Of a stretch of 64,000 nucleotides of DNA, positions 1-9,700 are shown piece after piece. The DNA lies in the NCBI RefSeq assembly GCF_019740355.2, contig NZ_CP091819.1:1550001-1614000 (forward strand), read 5' to 3'. The first letter of the stretch is position 1; the number at the start of each line of letters is the position of its first letter. The notes below the pieces were generated by a model. The model did not search any database and had not been told where the DNA came from. It saw only the letters and a program-made list of their open reading frames with translations. The position numbers and the translations under genes are program-made. Source of the stretch: Paracrocinitomix mangrovi. Its GTDB lineage: Bacteria > Bacteroidota > Bacteroidia > Flavobacteriales_D > Crocinitomicaceae.

Positions 1-384
1 AAAGAAGCGACTATGGAAGAAGCTGAAGCAGCTAAAATTAGAATTGTAAAAGCTGCAGAAGCAGATGCTGAATCTAAAAGATTATCCGGTGAAGGTATCG
101 CTCAACAAAGACTTGAAATCGTTAGAGGTTTTAAAGAGTCTGTTGAAGATTTTCAAAAATCACTTAAAAACATTACACATGAGGAAGTTATGCAGTTTGT
201 ATTGATGACGCAGTACTTTGATACTTTAAACAGCATTGGATCAAATGGTAAAAATTCTGCTGTATTGATTCCTCATACCCCTTCGGCAATGGCAGATTTC
301 CAACAACAAATTATCAAAGGAACGTTGGTTGGTAACTCTTTAAAAGAGTCTATTGAAGACGCTAAAGGAAAAGACATTGGATAA
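1..384 (+). CDS. SPFH/band-7 family protein, C-terminal part (5' end outside window)
   Basis: The frame is open from base 1, so this is the 3' end of a gene that begins before the window; about 127 residues remain. The visible part starts with an Ala/Glu/Lys-rich helix (for example AEADAESKRLSGEG) and continues into IAQQRLEIVRGF and a more hydrophobic tail. This is how prohibitin/stomatin-type (SPFH, band-7) proteins end: a long coiled coil after the membrane-associated SPFH domain. These proteins usually form membrane-bound oligomers linked to membrane microdomains and proteolysis. The SPFH domain itself is not in the window, so the family call rests on the tail alone. The next gene begins 3 bases after the stop, which suggests an operon. 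Confidence 0.7.
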   Translation, partial: KEATMEEAEAAKIRIVKAAEADAESKRLSGEGIAQQRLEIVRGFKESVEDFQKSLKNITHEEVMQFVLMTQYFDTLNSIGSNGKNSAVLIPHTPSAMADFQQQIIKGTLVGNSLKESIEDAKGKDIG

Positions 385-387
385 ACA

Positions 388-807
388 ATGCTAAAAACAG
401 CTTTTTTATTGAGCTTGACAATTGTTCTAGTCTACTTAGGATTAGAATTGGCAAGTTCATTAACAGATATTCCCCGTTCAGAAATTTTTTCATGGACGGG
501 GATTATATTTTTAGCTTATCTGGTTGAAAAAAGCTTGAAGTATATTTTAATGCTTCCGTTCAAGGCATATTTTAAAGATGTTCAAAGACATGCACTGGCA
601 AAAACAGTTCAGGAAACAGGCATCACACTCTCATACATATCGGTTTGGCTGGCAGTTGGATTTACTCCTATCAACGGAATTGTTCAGGGGAAAGAAATTG
701 ATCATTTGATAACAAATCCAATATTTATAAAAATTGCGCTTGTTTTGTTTTTTGCTACAATTGTATTCTCACTTTTATGGTTACTGTCATTAAAAATTCA
801 AAAATAA
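388..807 (+). CDS. Small integral membrane protein of unknown function
   Basis: 139 residues with about four hydrophobic segments (near residues 4-24, 35-57, 78-98 and 113-136) separated by short charged loops such as KAYFKDVQRHALAK. I do not recognise a family. It starts 3 bases after the SPFH gene and its 3' end overlaps the next coding region by 31 bases in another frame. This fits translational coupling in a three-gene unit with the SPFH protein. A role beside the SPFH protein in the inner membrane is inference from position only. Confidence 0.75.
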   Translation: MLKTAFLLSLTIVLVYLGLELASSLTDIPRSEIFSWTGIIFLAYLVEKSLKYILMLPFKAYFKDVQRHALAKTVQETGITLSYISVWLAVGFTPINGIVQGKEIDHLITNPIFIKIALVLFFATIVFSLLWLLSLKIQK

Positions 808-1829
808 TATTGCTTTTGGCTGTTGCCTTTTGGCAAAACTTCTCGTGGGGACAAAATCCACAAGAAACCAAATCCGGATTGAGAATAATGTTCTACAATG
901 TTGAGAACCTTTTTCATCCCTCTGATGACAGTTTAAAAAATGATGAAGAATTTACACCGGAAGGAACAAGATTTTGGTCGTACAAACGATACAAGGACAA
1001 ACTAAACAAAATAGGCAAAACCGTTTTAGCAGTTGGTGAATGGGAACCACCTGCCGTGATAGGACTTTGTGAAATAGAAAACATTCAATGTCTAAATGAT
1101 CTGGTTTACAATTCTCCTTTGAAGAAATTTGGATATAAGATCATTCATCAAGAAAGCGGTGACCGAAGAGGAATTGATGTTGCCATGTTATACAGAGAAG
1201 ACTACTTTAAACCTGTTTCATTTCACCCATTTGTTTTGAAATTTGGAGAAGATAGCAGACCAACAAGAGACATCTTATATGTTAAGGGTACAACACATCA
1301 TAAAGACACTTTGCACTTATTTGTTAATCACTGGCCTTCAAGATATGGAGGGCAACTAGCTACTGCTCCCAAAAGAGAAGAAGCCGCAAGAGTACTGCGT
1401 TCAAAGTATGATTCAATCATGACTGTTAATCCAAATGCTTCAATTATCGCTATGGGAGATTTTAACGATCATCCAGATGATATAAGTATGCATGAAGTTC
1501 TAAAAGCTCAAAAAGACACTACAACTTTATCCAAGGAAGACCTAATTAATACGGTTTGGCAATATGAGTTCAAAAAAGGAACCCATAAGTATGATCACGA
1601 GTGGGGAATTCTGGACCAATTTGTAATAACACAAGCCTTGTTGAAAGGAAAAAACGGTCTTAAATCAGGACTTGAAAACAGTCATATTTTTGATGCAGAC
1701 TTTTTATTAGAAGAAGAAAAAGACGGTGTTGGAAAAATCACCAACAGAACATACATAGGATTTAAATACCATGGAGGTTATTCAGACCACTTACCTATCT
1801 TCATAGATGTATTGTTCGTTAGGCAGTAA
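777..1829 (+). CDS. Exported endonuclease/exonuclease/phosphatase-family protein
   Basis: 350 residues with an N-terminal signal peptide (hydrophobic stretch near residues 9-25, cleavage probable after SWG). The EEP fold motifs appear in order: FYNVENLF, CEIEN with the metal-binding Glu, DRRGIDVAMLY, NHWPSRYGG with the catalytic His, GDFNDHPDD and SDHLPIF at the end. Such enzymes hydrolyse phosphodiesters in DNA, RNA or lipids using Mg2+. In flavobacteria similar secreted proteins are often annotated as extracellular nucleases, but the substrate cannot be read here. The start is chosen for the signal peptide; it overlaps the upstream gene by 31 bases. The 3' end overlaps the convergent gene at 1791 by 39 bases. 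Confidence 0.85.
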   Translation: MVTVIKNSKIILLLAVAFWQNFSWGQNPQETKSGLRIMFYNVENLFHPSDDSLKNDEEFTPEGTRFWSYKRYKDKLNKIGKTVLAVGEWEPPAVIGLCEIENIQCLNDLVYNSPLKKFGYKIIHQESGDRRGIDVAMLYREDYFKPVSFHPFVLKFGEDSRPTRDILYVKGTTHHKDTLHLFVNHWPSRYGGQLATAPKREEAARVLRSKYDSIMTVNPNASIIAMGDFNDHPDDISMHEVLKAQKDTTTLSKEDLINTVWQYEFKKGTHKYDHEWGILDQFVITQALLKGKNGLKSGLENSHIFDADFLLEEEKDGVGKITNRTYIGFKYHGGYSDHLPIFIDVLFVRQ

Positions 1830-2732
1830 CAACATCCCATTGGGATGCAATCTTTTTAAAATTCCGTTTACCCTCACATTGGCAACAAAATAAGGGCTAT
1901 CAGCTTCCCAAATTTCTTCATACCTACATTTCAAAACCAATTGCTTTCTGAAATAAAGACCTTTTTTATCATTTTTGGTAAGTACTATAAAATCTGTAGA
2001 ACCTGTGGGAAAAGAGATGTCATCATATTTTGGAGGGATTAGAAAATATTTTCCATTTGATTGTTTTTGACAAAAGCCATAGTAAATTCCTTTCTTCAAA
2101 TAAAATCCATTACAATTCAATGCAGGATACATGTCTTGTACCAATCTGGAATTGAATGACATTACTTCATCACCATTGTGATCAACAATTGCTAACTCAT
2201 GTCCTTTTTGGGTGAAAAAAATATAAGAATCAGGATGACAATGCTTGTGAATCTTGATTTTTGAATAAATCGGCGGCAATACCGTTTTTTGCTTGGTCCA
2301 ATCAATTACGCCAAACTTCCCATTCTTTTTTACCAGTAGCAGATCATCATTTTGATATGAACCTTCAGCTCCGAATATGCTCAGCTTATCAAAATCACCA
2401 TTTTCAAGATAAATATTTGAGCCGGTTTCATCCATCACATCTAATCCCCCTCCTTTTCTCAATCCAACAACAATTAAGGATTCAGATAATGAAAAATCGA
2501 ATTTTTTATACGGAGTGATTGCGTTTTTTTCGACTGGTGATAGGTTGTACCACAGATGCTCTTTTTTACCTGCAACAAAATATTCATGGATCACAATTTG
2601 ATCATACTCGGCATTATACATGACAATTCCATTGTACTTTAAACCGTACTTTTCTCCATTTTTAAACTTCTCTTGTCCGTATACAACAGACAGGACGATT
2701 AAAAATAATATCGTCAATGTAATTCGTGGCAT
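1791..2732 (-). CDS. Exported WG-repeat-like protein (paralogue 1)
   Basis: 313 residues with a signal peptide (TLTILFLIVLSVVYGQ). The mature part contains repeated units of the kind KNGKFGVIDWTKQK and KNDKKGLYFRKQLVLKCRYEEI. These are typical of WG-repeat (KWG-like) proteins, which form short beta-hairpin blades and are common secreted proteins of unknown function in Bacteroidota. The adjacent upstream gene at 2765 has the same length and the same plan, so the pair looks like a tandem duplication. The final 39 bases overlap the convergent endonuclease gene. Partner and substrate are unknown. Confidence 0.75.
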   Translation of the reverse strand: MPRITLTILFLIVLSVVYGQEKFKNGEKYGLKYNGIVMYNAEYDQIVIHEYFVAGKKEHLWYNLSPVEKNAITPYKKFDFSLSESLIVVGLRKGGGLDVMDETGSNIYLENGDFDKLSIFGAEGSYQNDDLLLVKKNGKFGVIDWTKQKTVLPPIYSKIKIHKHCHPDSYIFFTQKGHELAIVDHNGDEVMSFNSRLVQDMYPALNCNGFYLKKGIYYGFCQKQSNGKYFLIPPKYDDISFPTGSTDFIVLTKNDKKGLYFRKQLVLKCRYEEIWEADSPYFVANVRVNGILKRLHPNGMLLLPNEQYIYEDR

Positions 2733-2764
2733 TTGACGCTATGCCACAAGATTTGTGCCTAAAA

Positions 2765-3718
2765 TCAAAGGTCTACCAATTTACCTTCAGGTGTTACGTA
2801 ATGACGGCCTTTTTTATCAGTTGCAATTGCTATATAACCGCGCTTATCACCTTTCTCCATGGCGAGATACTCACAAGGCAATATCAACTTACCTTCAAAG
2901 TAAAGTCCGTAACCTTTTTTTCCTTTGACAATGGCTGCTTCAGGTAAGTTATCAATAAGAGCAAACTCATCATACTCAACCGGAATGAACCATTTTTTAG
3001 GCATGTAATAAAAACCATGAAGTGTTCCTTTTTTCCCTTTACTGGTTAATTGAAATCCTCCATCAACAATTTCTTTTACATCCTGAACTGCATTTTCAGA
3101 ATTGATTTCAAATATTTTTTCTCCTTTATTATTATGAAATGTATGAGCAGTTTCTTTGCTACCAATAAAAGCAATTTTACCTACTTCTTCATTCAGATTT
3201 GATTGAATTCCGGTGTAATTAGCCTTCAAAACTTCTTTTCCTTCCATCCAATTAATCAAACCATAGGTTTCGCCTTTAATTGTCATTACAAAATCAGAAT
3301 AACCAGATAAATAATCAGCACCATCATAAACAGCATCTGCCTGTACTCCTCTAATTATAAACTCTGTATTTCCAACGGTATCAACTTTGATTAAATCAAT
3401 GTAACCATCTCTATATGCTACAGCAAAATCAGGCATAAAATCTGGAACAATAATGCTTGAATATTTCTGTTGAGCTACAATTTTGTTTGTTGTAATTAAC
3501 GCCCACTCATCATTTTGCATTCCGCAAAAAACTTTGGCAAATTCATATTCATCTAGCGATTTAATCTCGTCATATTGAGCGCGAACAATGATGCTATCTT
3601 TTTCACCACCATCTCCATCTCTACTTATACCCCATCTTTTTTTATCGTCACGATAAGGTTGTTGAGCGATCAATTGCACTGAGAATAAAACAAGTAATGC
3701 TGTCACTATTAATTTCAT
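2765..3718 (-). CDS. Exported WG-repeat-like protein (paralogue 2)
   Basis: 317 residues with a signal peptide (LIVTALLVLFSVQLIAQQ) and repeats such as MTIKGETYGLINWMEGK, KGKKGTLHGFYYMPKKW and KGKKGYGLYFEGKLILPC. The layout mirrors the downstream neighbour (also about 315 residues, with a C-terminal GLYF..LVLPC-type unit), so the two are probably duplicates in one transcript, 32 bases apart. It is predicted to be periplasmic or surface exposed. No catalytic residues are recognisable. Confidence 0.75.
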   Translation of the reverse strand: MKLIVTALLVLFSVQLIAQQPYRDDKKRWGISRDGDGGEKDSIIVRAQYDEIKSLDEYEFAKVFCGMQNDEWALITTNKIVAQQKYSSIIVPDFMPDFAVAYRDGYIDLIKVDTVGNTEFIIRGVQADAVYDGADYLSGYSDFVMTIKGETYGLINWMEGKEVLKANYTGIQSNLNEEVGKIAFIGSKETAHTFHNNKGEKIFEINSENAVQDVKEIVDGGFQLTSKGKKGTLHGFYYMPKKWFIPVEYDEFALIDNLPEAAIVKGKKGYGLYFEGKLILPCEYLAMEKGDKRGYIAIATDKKGRHYVTPEGKLVDL

Positions 3719-3757
3719 AGGTTCAAAATTTGGTTGAAATAAATGTACAATAAAAAA

Positions 3758-3781
3758 CCCCTCAAGTAAAAAATTGAGGGG
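3758..3781 (-). terminator. Rho-independent terminator after the 139-residue exported protein
   Basis: An 8-base perfect stem (CCCCTCAA / TTGAGGGG) has an 8-base A-rich loop. On the minus strand it is followed by a run of six T. It lies 21 bases past the stop of the gene at 3803 and separates it from the WG-repeat pair, which therefore probably has its own promoter. Confidence 0.75.
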
Positions 3782-3802
3782 CTTTAAAATATGTTTATAG
3801 AA

Positions 3803-4222
3803 TTATAAATCTCCTGGACCACCAACAGTTTTATATTCCTTCTTTTTCGGTTTTAGTTTTTCAACAAAAATCACAAAGAAATGCTCTCCTTTTTCATTGA
3901 TCATTTCTTCAGATATTCCGTTTTCAATTCCCGCCTGATTACCAGCAAGATTTGTAATCTTCATATCCATTAGTTCATAGGTTCCATCCTCAAACTGTAA
4001 AAATACAGATTGGATTTTACCATTTTCAACTCTTGCCTTACCTTCCACGCAATAAGAGTCTTCTCCATCAGCAAAATGGATGTAAACTTTTCTGTGCATA
4101 TCATCTGCTACAGTGTAGGCACCTCTTTTCTTAAAAGCATCTTTCCAAGCTTGTAGGCATCCCTGCGAAAAAGCCCCAGTCACGACACTTGAGAACAACA
4201 GAAGTAAAAATAATTTTTTCAT
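3803..4222 (-). CDS. Small exported protein of unknown function
   Basis: 139 residues with a clear signal peptide (MKKLFLLLLFSSVVTGAFSQ). The mature part is mixed alpha/beta with acidic and aromatic residues and ends in a Lys-rich segment (EKLKPKKKEYK). I do not recognise the family. It is probably monocistronic: a terminator follows it, and the divergently transcribed gmhA lies upstream. Confidence 0.7.
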   Translation of the reverse strand: MKKLFLLLLFSSVVTGAFSQGCLQAWKDAFKKRGAYTVADDMHRKVYIHFADGEDSYCVEGKARVENGKIQSVFLQFEDGTYELMDMKITNLAGNQAGIENGISEEMINEKGEHFFVIFVEKLKPKKKEYKTVGGPGDL

Positions 4223-4334
4223 ACATTTAAATTTATGGTACCCAAATTGGATCTCTCAAATATAATAGAACTTTCTAACTTTGATCACCAATGCGGAATA
4301 CAAATTTGTTACTTTTGATAAATTCAACTTTCTA

Positions 4335-4907
4335 ATGAGTACTAATCAAATAGCGAGCCATTTTTTAGAAGCCCAACGTGTATTAGCCGAATTCACTGAA
4401 AACAAGGCAAATATTGAAGCCATAAAAAAGGCTGGTGAATTGATGGTAAATTCAATACAAAGTGGAGGTAAACTTATCTCATGTGGAAACGGAGGTTCTA
4501 TGTGTGATGCCATGCACTTTGCAGAAGAATTGACAGGAAGATTTAGAGATAATCGTCCTCCCATTGCCGCGGTTTCTATTTCAGATCCTTCTCATATTAC
4601 ATGTGTTGGTAACGACTATGGATTTGACTTTATTTTTTCAAGATATGTTGAAAGTGTTGGAAAATCAGGTGACGTACTCCTAGCTATATCCACATCCGGC
4701 AATTCATCCAATGTGCTTAAAGCTGCAGAAGAAGCTAAAAAGAAAAACATAAAAGTCATTGCCTTAACCGGTAAAGATGGAGGGAAACTTAGCAGTCTAG
4801 CAGATATTGAAATAAGAGCGCCTAAAAGTGAATATGCTGATAGAGTTCAGGAAATTCACATCAAAGTAATACATTCTTTAATTGATTTTATTGAATCTTC
4901 AATTTAA
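4335..4907 (+). CDS. gmhA: Sedoheptulose-7-phosphate isomerase (phosphoheptose isomerase)
   Basis: GmhA converts sedoheptulose 7-phosphate to D-glycero-D-manno-heptose 7-phosphate, the first step of the ADP-heptose pathway for lipopolysaccharide core. From the ATG at 4335 it has 190 residues, the usual family length; an in-frame ATG at 4281 would add 18 untypical residues. The SIS domain has [43 protein letters not shown] and LTGKDGGK. The active-site region near the end ([17 protein letters not shown]) is intact. It is a cytoplasmic homotetramer in characterised relatives. No other heptose genes are nearby. Confidence 0.93.
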   Translation: MSTNQIASHFLEAQRVLAEFTENKANIEAIKKAGELMVNSIQSGGKLISCGNGGSMCDAMHFAEELTGRFRDNRPPIAAVSISDPSHITCVGNDYGFDFIFSRYVESVGKSGDVLLAISTSGNSSNVLKAAEEAKKKNIKVIALTGKDGGKLSSLADIEIRAPKSEYADRVQEIHIKVIHSLIDFIESSI

Positions 4908-5080
4908 ATTACAATCTACATACTAAACCGATTTGGGTAACGTTAACAAAGAACCCCAATCCAAATCGTCCATGAAAAAATTGAACTACAATTCTTTTGA
5001 TGCTACTAGCTTTTCATTAGTATTGCTAATACCTAAGAAGATGTTTTGGTTGGAAAATTTCACCTCAAAAACCAAAACAA

Positions 5081-5179
5081 ATGCTGCCACTAACAATCTT
5101 TCTTATCATACTCGGAAGTACATTCCTATTATCTGCTTGTCTGTTGTGTATTAAATTCTTGAAAGTAATTGATTATTGA
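5081..5179 (+). CDS. Possible very short hydrophobic peptide
   Basis: A 32-codon frame starting at ATG 5081 encodes an almost entirely hydrophobic segment (LTIFLIILGSTFLLSACLLC) with a short basic tail. It lies in a 265-base gap that also holds an 8-base inverted repeat (CGATTTGG at 4929-4936, CCAAATCG at 4961-4968). It could be a one-helix membrane peptide or the tail of a decayed gene. The frame is open some way upstream of the ATG. Support is only hydrophobicity, and the last bases overlap the end of the convergent lipoprotein gene. Confidence 0.2.
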   Translation: MLPLTIFLIILGSTFLLSACLLCIKFLKVIDY

Positions 5180-5589
5180 CAAAGTATGGTGTCAACAGCA
5201 CCATAATAAACATGTCTTTCAATAACCATGAATGGACGAACGAAATAAAGGTTTCCCGGATCAAACCCCGGTTCGCCATAATAATCGAAGTCACCATTTA
5301 AATGGATAGAGTAATTCAAAGAATCATTTTTAGCTAAAAAGATATTGGGTTGCTCATAACAGCCATTATTATCTTCAGGATCGGTAATCTTAAGATTACT
5401 ACACATACTCCATAAGATTCCTATTTGCTGTATTTCCGCGCCCGTCTCCACCGTTGCCTGAACATTCACGTCAACACTTGTACATGAATCAACCACTACA
5501 TCAGTTACAAAACTTGTTTCGTAGGTTTTATATTCTTTTTCACAAGCTATAAATGCAAACATCAATATGAAAATACCTATCAACCTCAT
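5173..5589 (-). CDS. Small lipoprotein of unknown function
   Basis: 138 residues with a lipoprotein signal: hydrophobic core then FAFIAC, so the lipidated Cys is near residue 16, followed by EKEY. The rest has a beta-rich look with several Cys (CTS, CSNLK, CYEQ). It begins 3 bases after the stop of the outer-membrane-like gene at 5593, so the two are probably co-transcribed. I do not recognise the family. It is predicted to be anchored in a membrane facing the periplasm. Confidence 0.7.
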   Translation of the reverse strand: MRLIGIFILMFAFIACEKEYKTYETSFVTDVVVDSCTSVDVNVQATVETGAEIQQIGILWSMCSNLKITDPEDNNGCYEQPNIFLAKNDSLNYSIHLNGDFDYYGEPGFDPGNLYFVRPFMVIERHVYYGAVDTILCQ

Positions 5590-5592
5590 CTA

Positions 5593-6597
5593 TTAAAATT
5601 TAAAGAACCATGAACACATTGGAAACGGTATAGTACGCAACTTCTTATCTGGATCTGCAATGCTATAACCGTTTGTGCTATATTGAACAATTCCGGCTAA
5701 AGCAATTTGAAAAGCCCTGTTCTCTTTGTTTTGAAATCTCATTCCCGGCATAAATAGCGTTGAAAAAACTGTACCCGAATTTTCTAAAATAATTTCTTCT
5801 CCAGTAGTATTTGTCCCAGGAATAGTTCCAATAACTTCATAGTTTCTGTTTTCCGCGATCCCAAACATGGAATCAAAAATAAAACTCCCTTTTTTACCAA
5901 CCGGAGCAAGTCCGCCTACTGAAAAAACCGGACCATGATCCATTCTATTCCATCCCGTTTCGTATTCATGCTGATCATTGAAACCCAGGTCAACATATCC
6001 ATATCCGGCTGAAATATTAATATTCTTACCTGGTTGACCATACGTCATAGATGCCCAATGTAATCCTCCCCAACCTTTAGCCTGAAATAAATACCCAGAA
6101 CTTAGCATGATCGTTCCCAATGAAAAATGAACTTTGTCTCCTGCCTGAAATGAGTACTTCATAGCCAAACCAAGTGGAGAGGCCGCCCAAGTTGACATTA
6201 CTCCAAGTGAAAAATTATCTGTAAGTGCAAAATGAACCTCCGGGCCGTATAAATGAACCATTGCATAATGCTCCTTTTTTGTAATAGGTAAAGCATTATT
6301 TGTAAAATAATACCTGGTAGTAAAAGGCCCCACCTCCCTGAAGTTTCCTGATGCAATCTCTTCTTCTTCTACAGTTCTAATTGATCTAATATCCGATTTA
6401 GGTAGATAAATCATACCCAGATCATCAGTTACAATCAGCACTTCTCGGCCATCATCCTTTAGGATTTTACCCACATACTCCATCCCGTTTTGTTTAACGA
6501 CTTTATAAACCTTTGACGTGTCTCTTTCAACTTGTCCAAATCCTAGAAAAGAAGAAGTCAAGAATACACATAATATGAATGCTGATCTCACTAACAT
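5593..6597 (-). CDS. Exported outer-membrane-like protein of unknown function
   Basis: 334 residues with a signal peptide (FILCVFLTSSFLGFGQ). Residues 30-80 look like a small beta module (VKQNGMEYVGKILKDDGR, VTDDLGMIYLPKSDI) often seen in Bacteroidota envelope proteins. The rest alternates short aromatic and glycine-rich strands (SAGYGYVDLGF, FSVGGLAPVG) ending in FFKF, as in outer-membrane beta barrels. It is the first gene of a pair with the lipoprotein at 5173. Barrel topology is inference. Confidence 0.65.
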   Translation of the reverse strand: MLVRSAFILCVFLTSSFLGFGQVERDTSKVYKVVKQNGMEYVGKILKDDGREVLIVTDDLGMIYLPKSDIRSIRTVEEEEIASGNFREVGPFTTRYYFTNNALPITKKEHYAMVHLYGPEVHFALTDNFSLGVMSTWAASPLGLAMKYSFQAGDKVHFSLGTIMLSSGYLFQAKGWGGLHWASMTYGQPGKNINISAGYGYVDLGFNDQHEYETGWNRMDHGPVFSVGGLAPVGKKGSFIFDSMFGIAENRNYEVIGTIPGTNTTGEEIILENSGTVFSTLFMPGMRFQNKENRAFQIALAGIVQYSTNGYSIADPDKKLRTIPFPMCSWFFKF

Positions 6598-6704
6598 AAT
6601 GGCAAATGTAAGAAAATGGGGACCTGACTTTTAATGACTTAGATCATTTTCCGCATTGAATTATATCAAATTACTATTTTTAGTCTTCTTATAAAAATCA
6701 ACAC

Positions 6705-9700
6705 ATGAGATATTTGAGCTTTGCATTGATCTTTTTTTCTACGATTCTTTCGATTGCACAAGAAACGTCTTACTCACAAATTTCAAATGCATTAGAATTT
6801 AGATGCATAGGTCCTTTCAGAGGAGGAAGATCAGCAGCAGTTACCGGTGTACCGGGAAAACCTATGACATTTTACATGGGAAGTACAGGTGGAGGAGTTT
6901 GGAAAACCGAAAACGGAGGCAATAGCTGGAAAAATATTTCAGACGGATACTTTGGCGGATCTATTGGATCAATAGCGGTAAGCAAATCAAACAACAGTGT
7001 ATTGTATGTAGGAGGTGGTGAAGTAACAGTGAGAGGAAATGTTTCTTACGGTTATGGAATGTATAAATCTGTGAATGGAGGAAGAAGTTGGACACACATT
7101 GGATTAGAAAAATCAAGACATATTCCTAGAATTTGTATTGATCCTTTTAACCCTGAAATTGTTTATGCTGCTGTTTTAGGAGACTTATACAAATCAACTG
7201 AAGAAAGGGGTGTATACAAATCTGTTGATGGCGGAAAAAATTGGAACAAAGTACTTTTTAGCAATAAAGATGCAGGTGCTGTGGATTTGGTAATGGACCC
7301 TGAAGATCCAAATATCTTATACGCTTCAACATGGAATGTCAGAAGAAGTCCTTACGATTTTTCTAGTGGTGGTGAAGGTTCAGCCCTTTGGAAAACAACT
7401 GATGGAGGTGAAAACTGGACCGAAATATCAAAAAATGAAGGATTTCCTGAAGGCACATTGGGGATTATTGGAATTAGCGTTTCTCCTGTAAACCCTGAAA
7501 GAGTATGGTCAATTGTTGAAGCCAAAGAAGGTGGTGTTTACAAATCTGATGACGGAGCAAAAACCTGGACCAAAACAAATGATGATCGTAATTTAAGACA
7601 AAGAGCATGGTATTATTCCAGAATATATGCAGACACAAAAGATGAAGACAAGGTATATGTTATGAACGTAGCTTATCATGTTTCATCAGATGGTGGTAAA
7701 ACATTTAATCAACACTATGCTCCACATGGCGATCATCACGATTTATGGATTGCTCCTGAAGATCCTCAAAGAATGATTATCGGAGATGACGGAGGAGCAC
7801 AGATTACTTTTGATGGAGGTAATAATTGGAGCACCTATCACAATCAACCTACAGCTCAGTTTTACAGAGTTACCACAGACAATTCTTTTCCCTATAGAGT
7901 TTATGGGGCTCAACAAGACAATTCAACAATTAGAATTAGACACAGAGTATCAGGAGGACAAATAGGAAGAGGAGCATGGGAAGCAACTGCCGGAGGAGAA
8001 AGCGCACATATAGCCGTAGATCCAGAAAATGATGACATAGTTTATGGAGGAAGTTATGGAGGATTTTTAACCAGAAAAAATCATGACAATGATCAAAACA
8101 GATCAATCAATGTATGGCCGGACAACCCAATCGGTTATGGAGCTGAAGGAATGAAATATCGTTTTCAGTGGAATTTCCCTGTATTCTTTTCACCTCATGA
8201 TTCTAAAAAATTATATGCGGCATCAAATCATCTGCATGTCTCAACAAATGGAGGAGAAAGCTGGAAAGTAATCAGCCCTGATTTAACTAGAAATGACACA
8301 AGCAAATTAGGACCTTCTGGCGGACCAATTACTAAAGACAATACGGGTGTTGAATATTACTGTACAATTTTTGCTGCAGTTGAATCTCCTTATGAAAAAG
8401 ACTTATTGTGGACAGGATCAGACGACGGACTGATTCAACGTTCAACTGACGGAGGTAATGGATGGGTAAATGTAACACCTTCTGATTTACCTGAATGGTC
8501 AATGATAAACAGTATTGAAGTTGACCCTTTTAACAAAGGAGGATTGTACGTGGCAGCAACCAGTTATAAAATGGGAGATTACAAACCATACTTGTACCAC
8601 ACCAAAGATTATGGTAAAAGCTGGGAAAAAATTGTAAACGGAATTGAAGAAGAACACTTTACAAGAGTAATTAGAGCCGACCCAAAAAGACAAGGGTTAT
8701 TATACGCAGGAACTGAGAGTGGATTATACATTTCAATTGATGACGGTAAAAAATGGGAAAAATTCCAGCAAAATTTACCGATAGTTCCAATCACCGATTT
8801 ACATATAAAAGACAATGATTTAATTGTTGCAACGCAGGGGAGAAGTTTTTGGATTTTAGACGATCTGCACTTAATCCATCAATACCTGGATAAAAAGCCA
8901 TGGGATTTGCATTTGTACAAACCTGAAAACGCTTATGCTTTAAGAGGATCTTCTAAAACAAGTAATACTGCCGGAACAAATCATAGCGGAGGAGTGAGGG
9001 TTCATTATTATTTGGAAAAAGAAGTTGAAAAAGAAGATACCATTCAACTTGAATTTCTTGATCCTGAAAATAAAGTGATTCGATCTTTTTCAAATTATCC
9101 AAATAGTGATGAAGGCAAACTTGAAGTAAAAAAGGGAACTAATTTATTTGTTTGGGATATGAAATATCCAAAAGCAGATGATTTTGAAGGATTACTGCTT
9201 TGGTGGGGAACTTTAGAAGGTCCTATGGCACCTCCGGGAACCTATGGTGTTCAAATAAAGAAAAACGGGAAAGCTTACGGATTTACACAAAAGTTTGACA
9301 TCATCAGGGATCCAAGAAGTGAAGGAACCGATCAAGATTTGAGAGATAAATTCAAGTTTTTACTAGGCATAAGAAACAAACTTGATGAAACTCACAAAGT
9401 CATTAAGCATATGCGTTTGATCAAACAGCAAATTGCTAAAATGAATGAGTTGGTTGGTGATGACAAGTCAAAAGAAGATGTAATTCAAAAAGGCAATGAC
9501 CTGGAAAATATTTTAACAGAAATTGAAGGGCAATTGTATCAAACTAAGCTAAAGAGTAATCAGGATATGTTGAATTATCCAATTATGCTGAATAATAAAT
9601 TGGCGCACATTGCTTCACTGGCCAAAATGAGCAATGACAGACCTACGGAACAAATGTATGCTGTTGCCAAAGAGTTAACTGATCAAATTGACTTACTGCT

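Noticed and set aside
4933-5154. 73-codon open frame after gmhA
   Set aside because: The composition is untypical, there is no signal or fold, and it overlaps the more plausible short hydrophobic frame at 5081.
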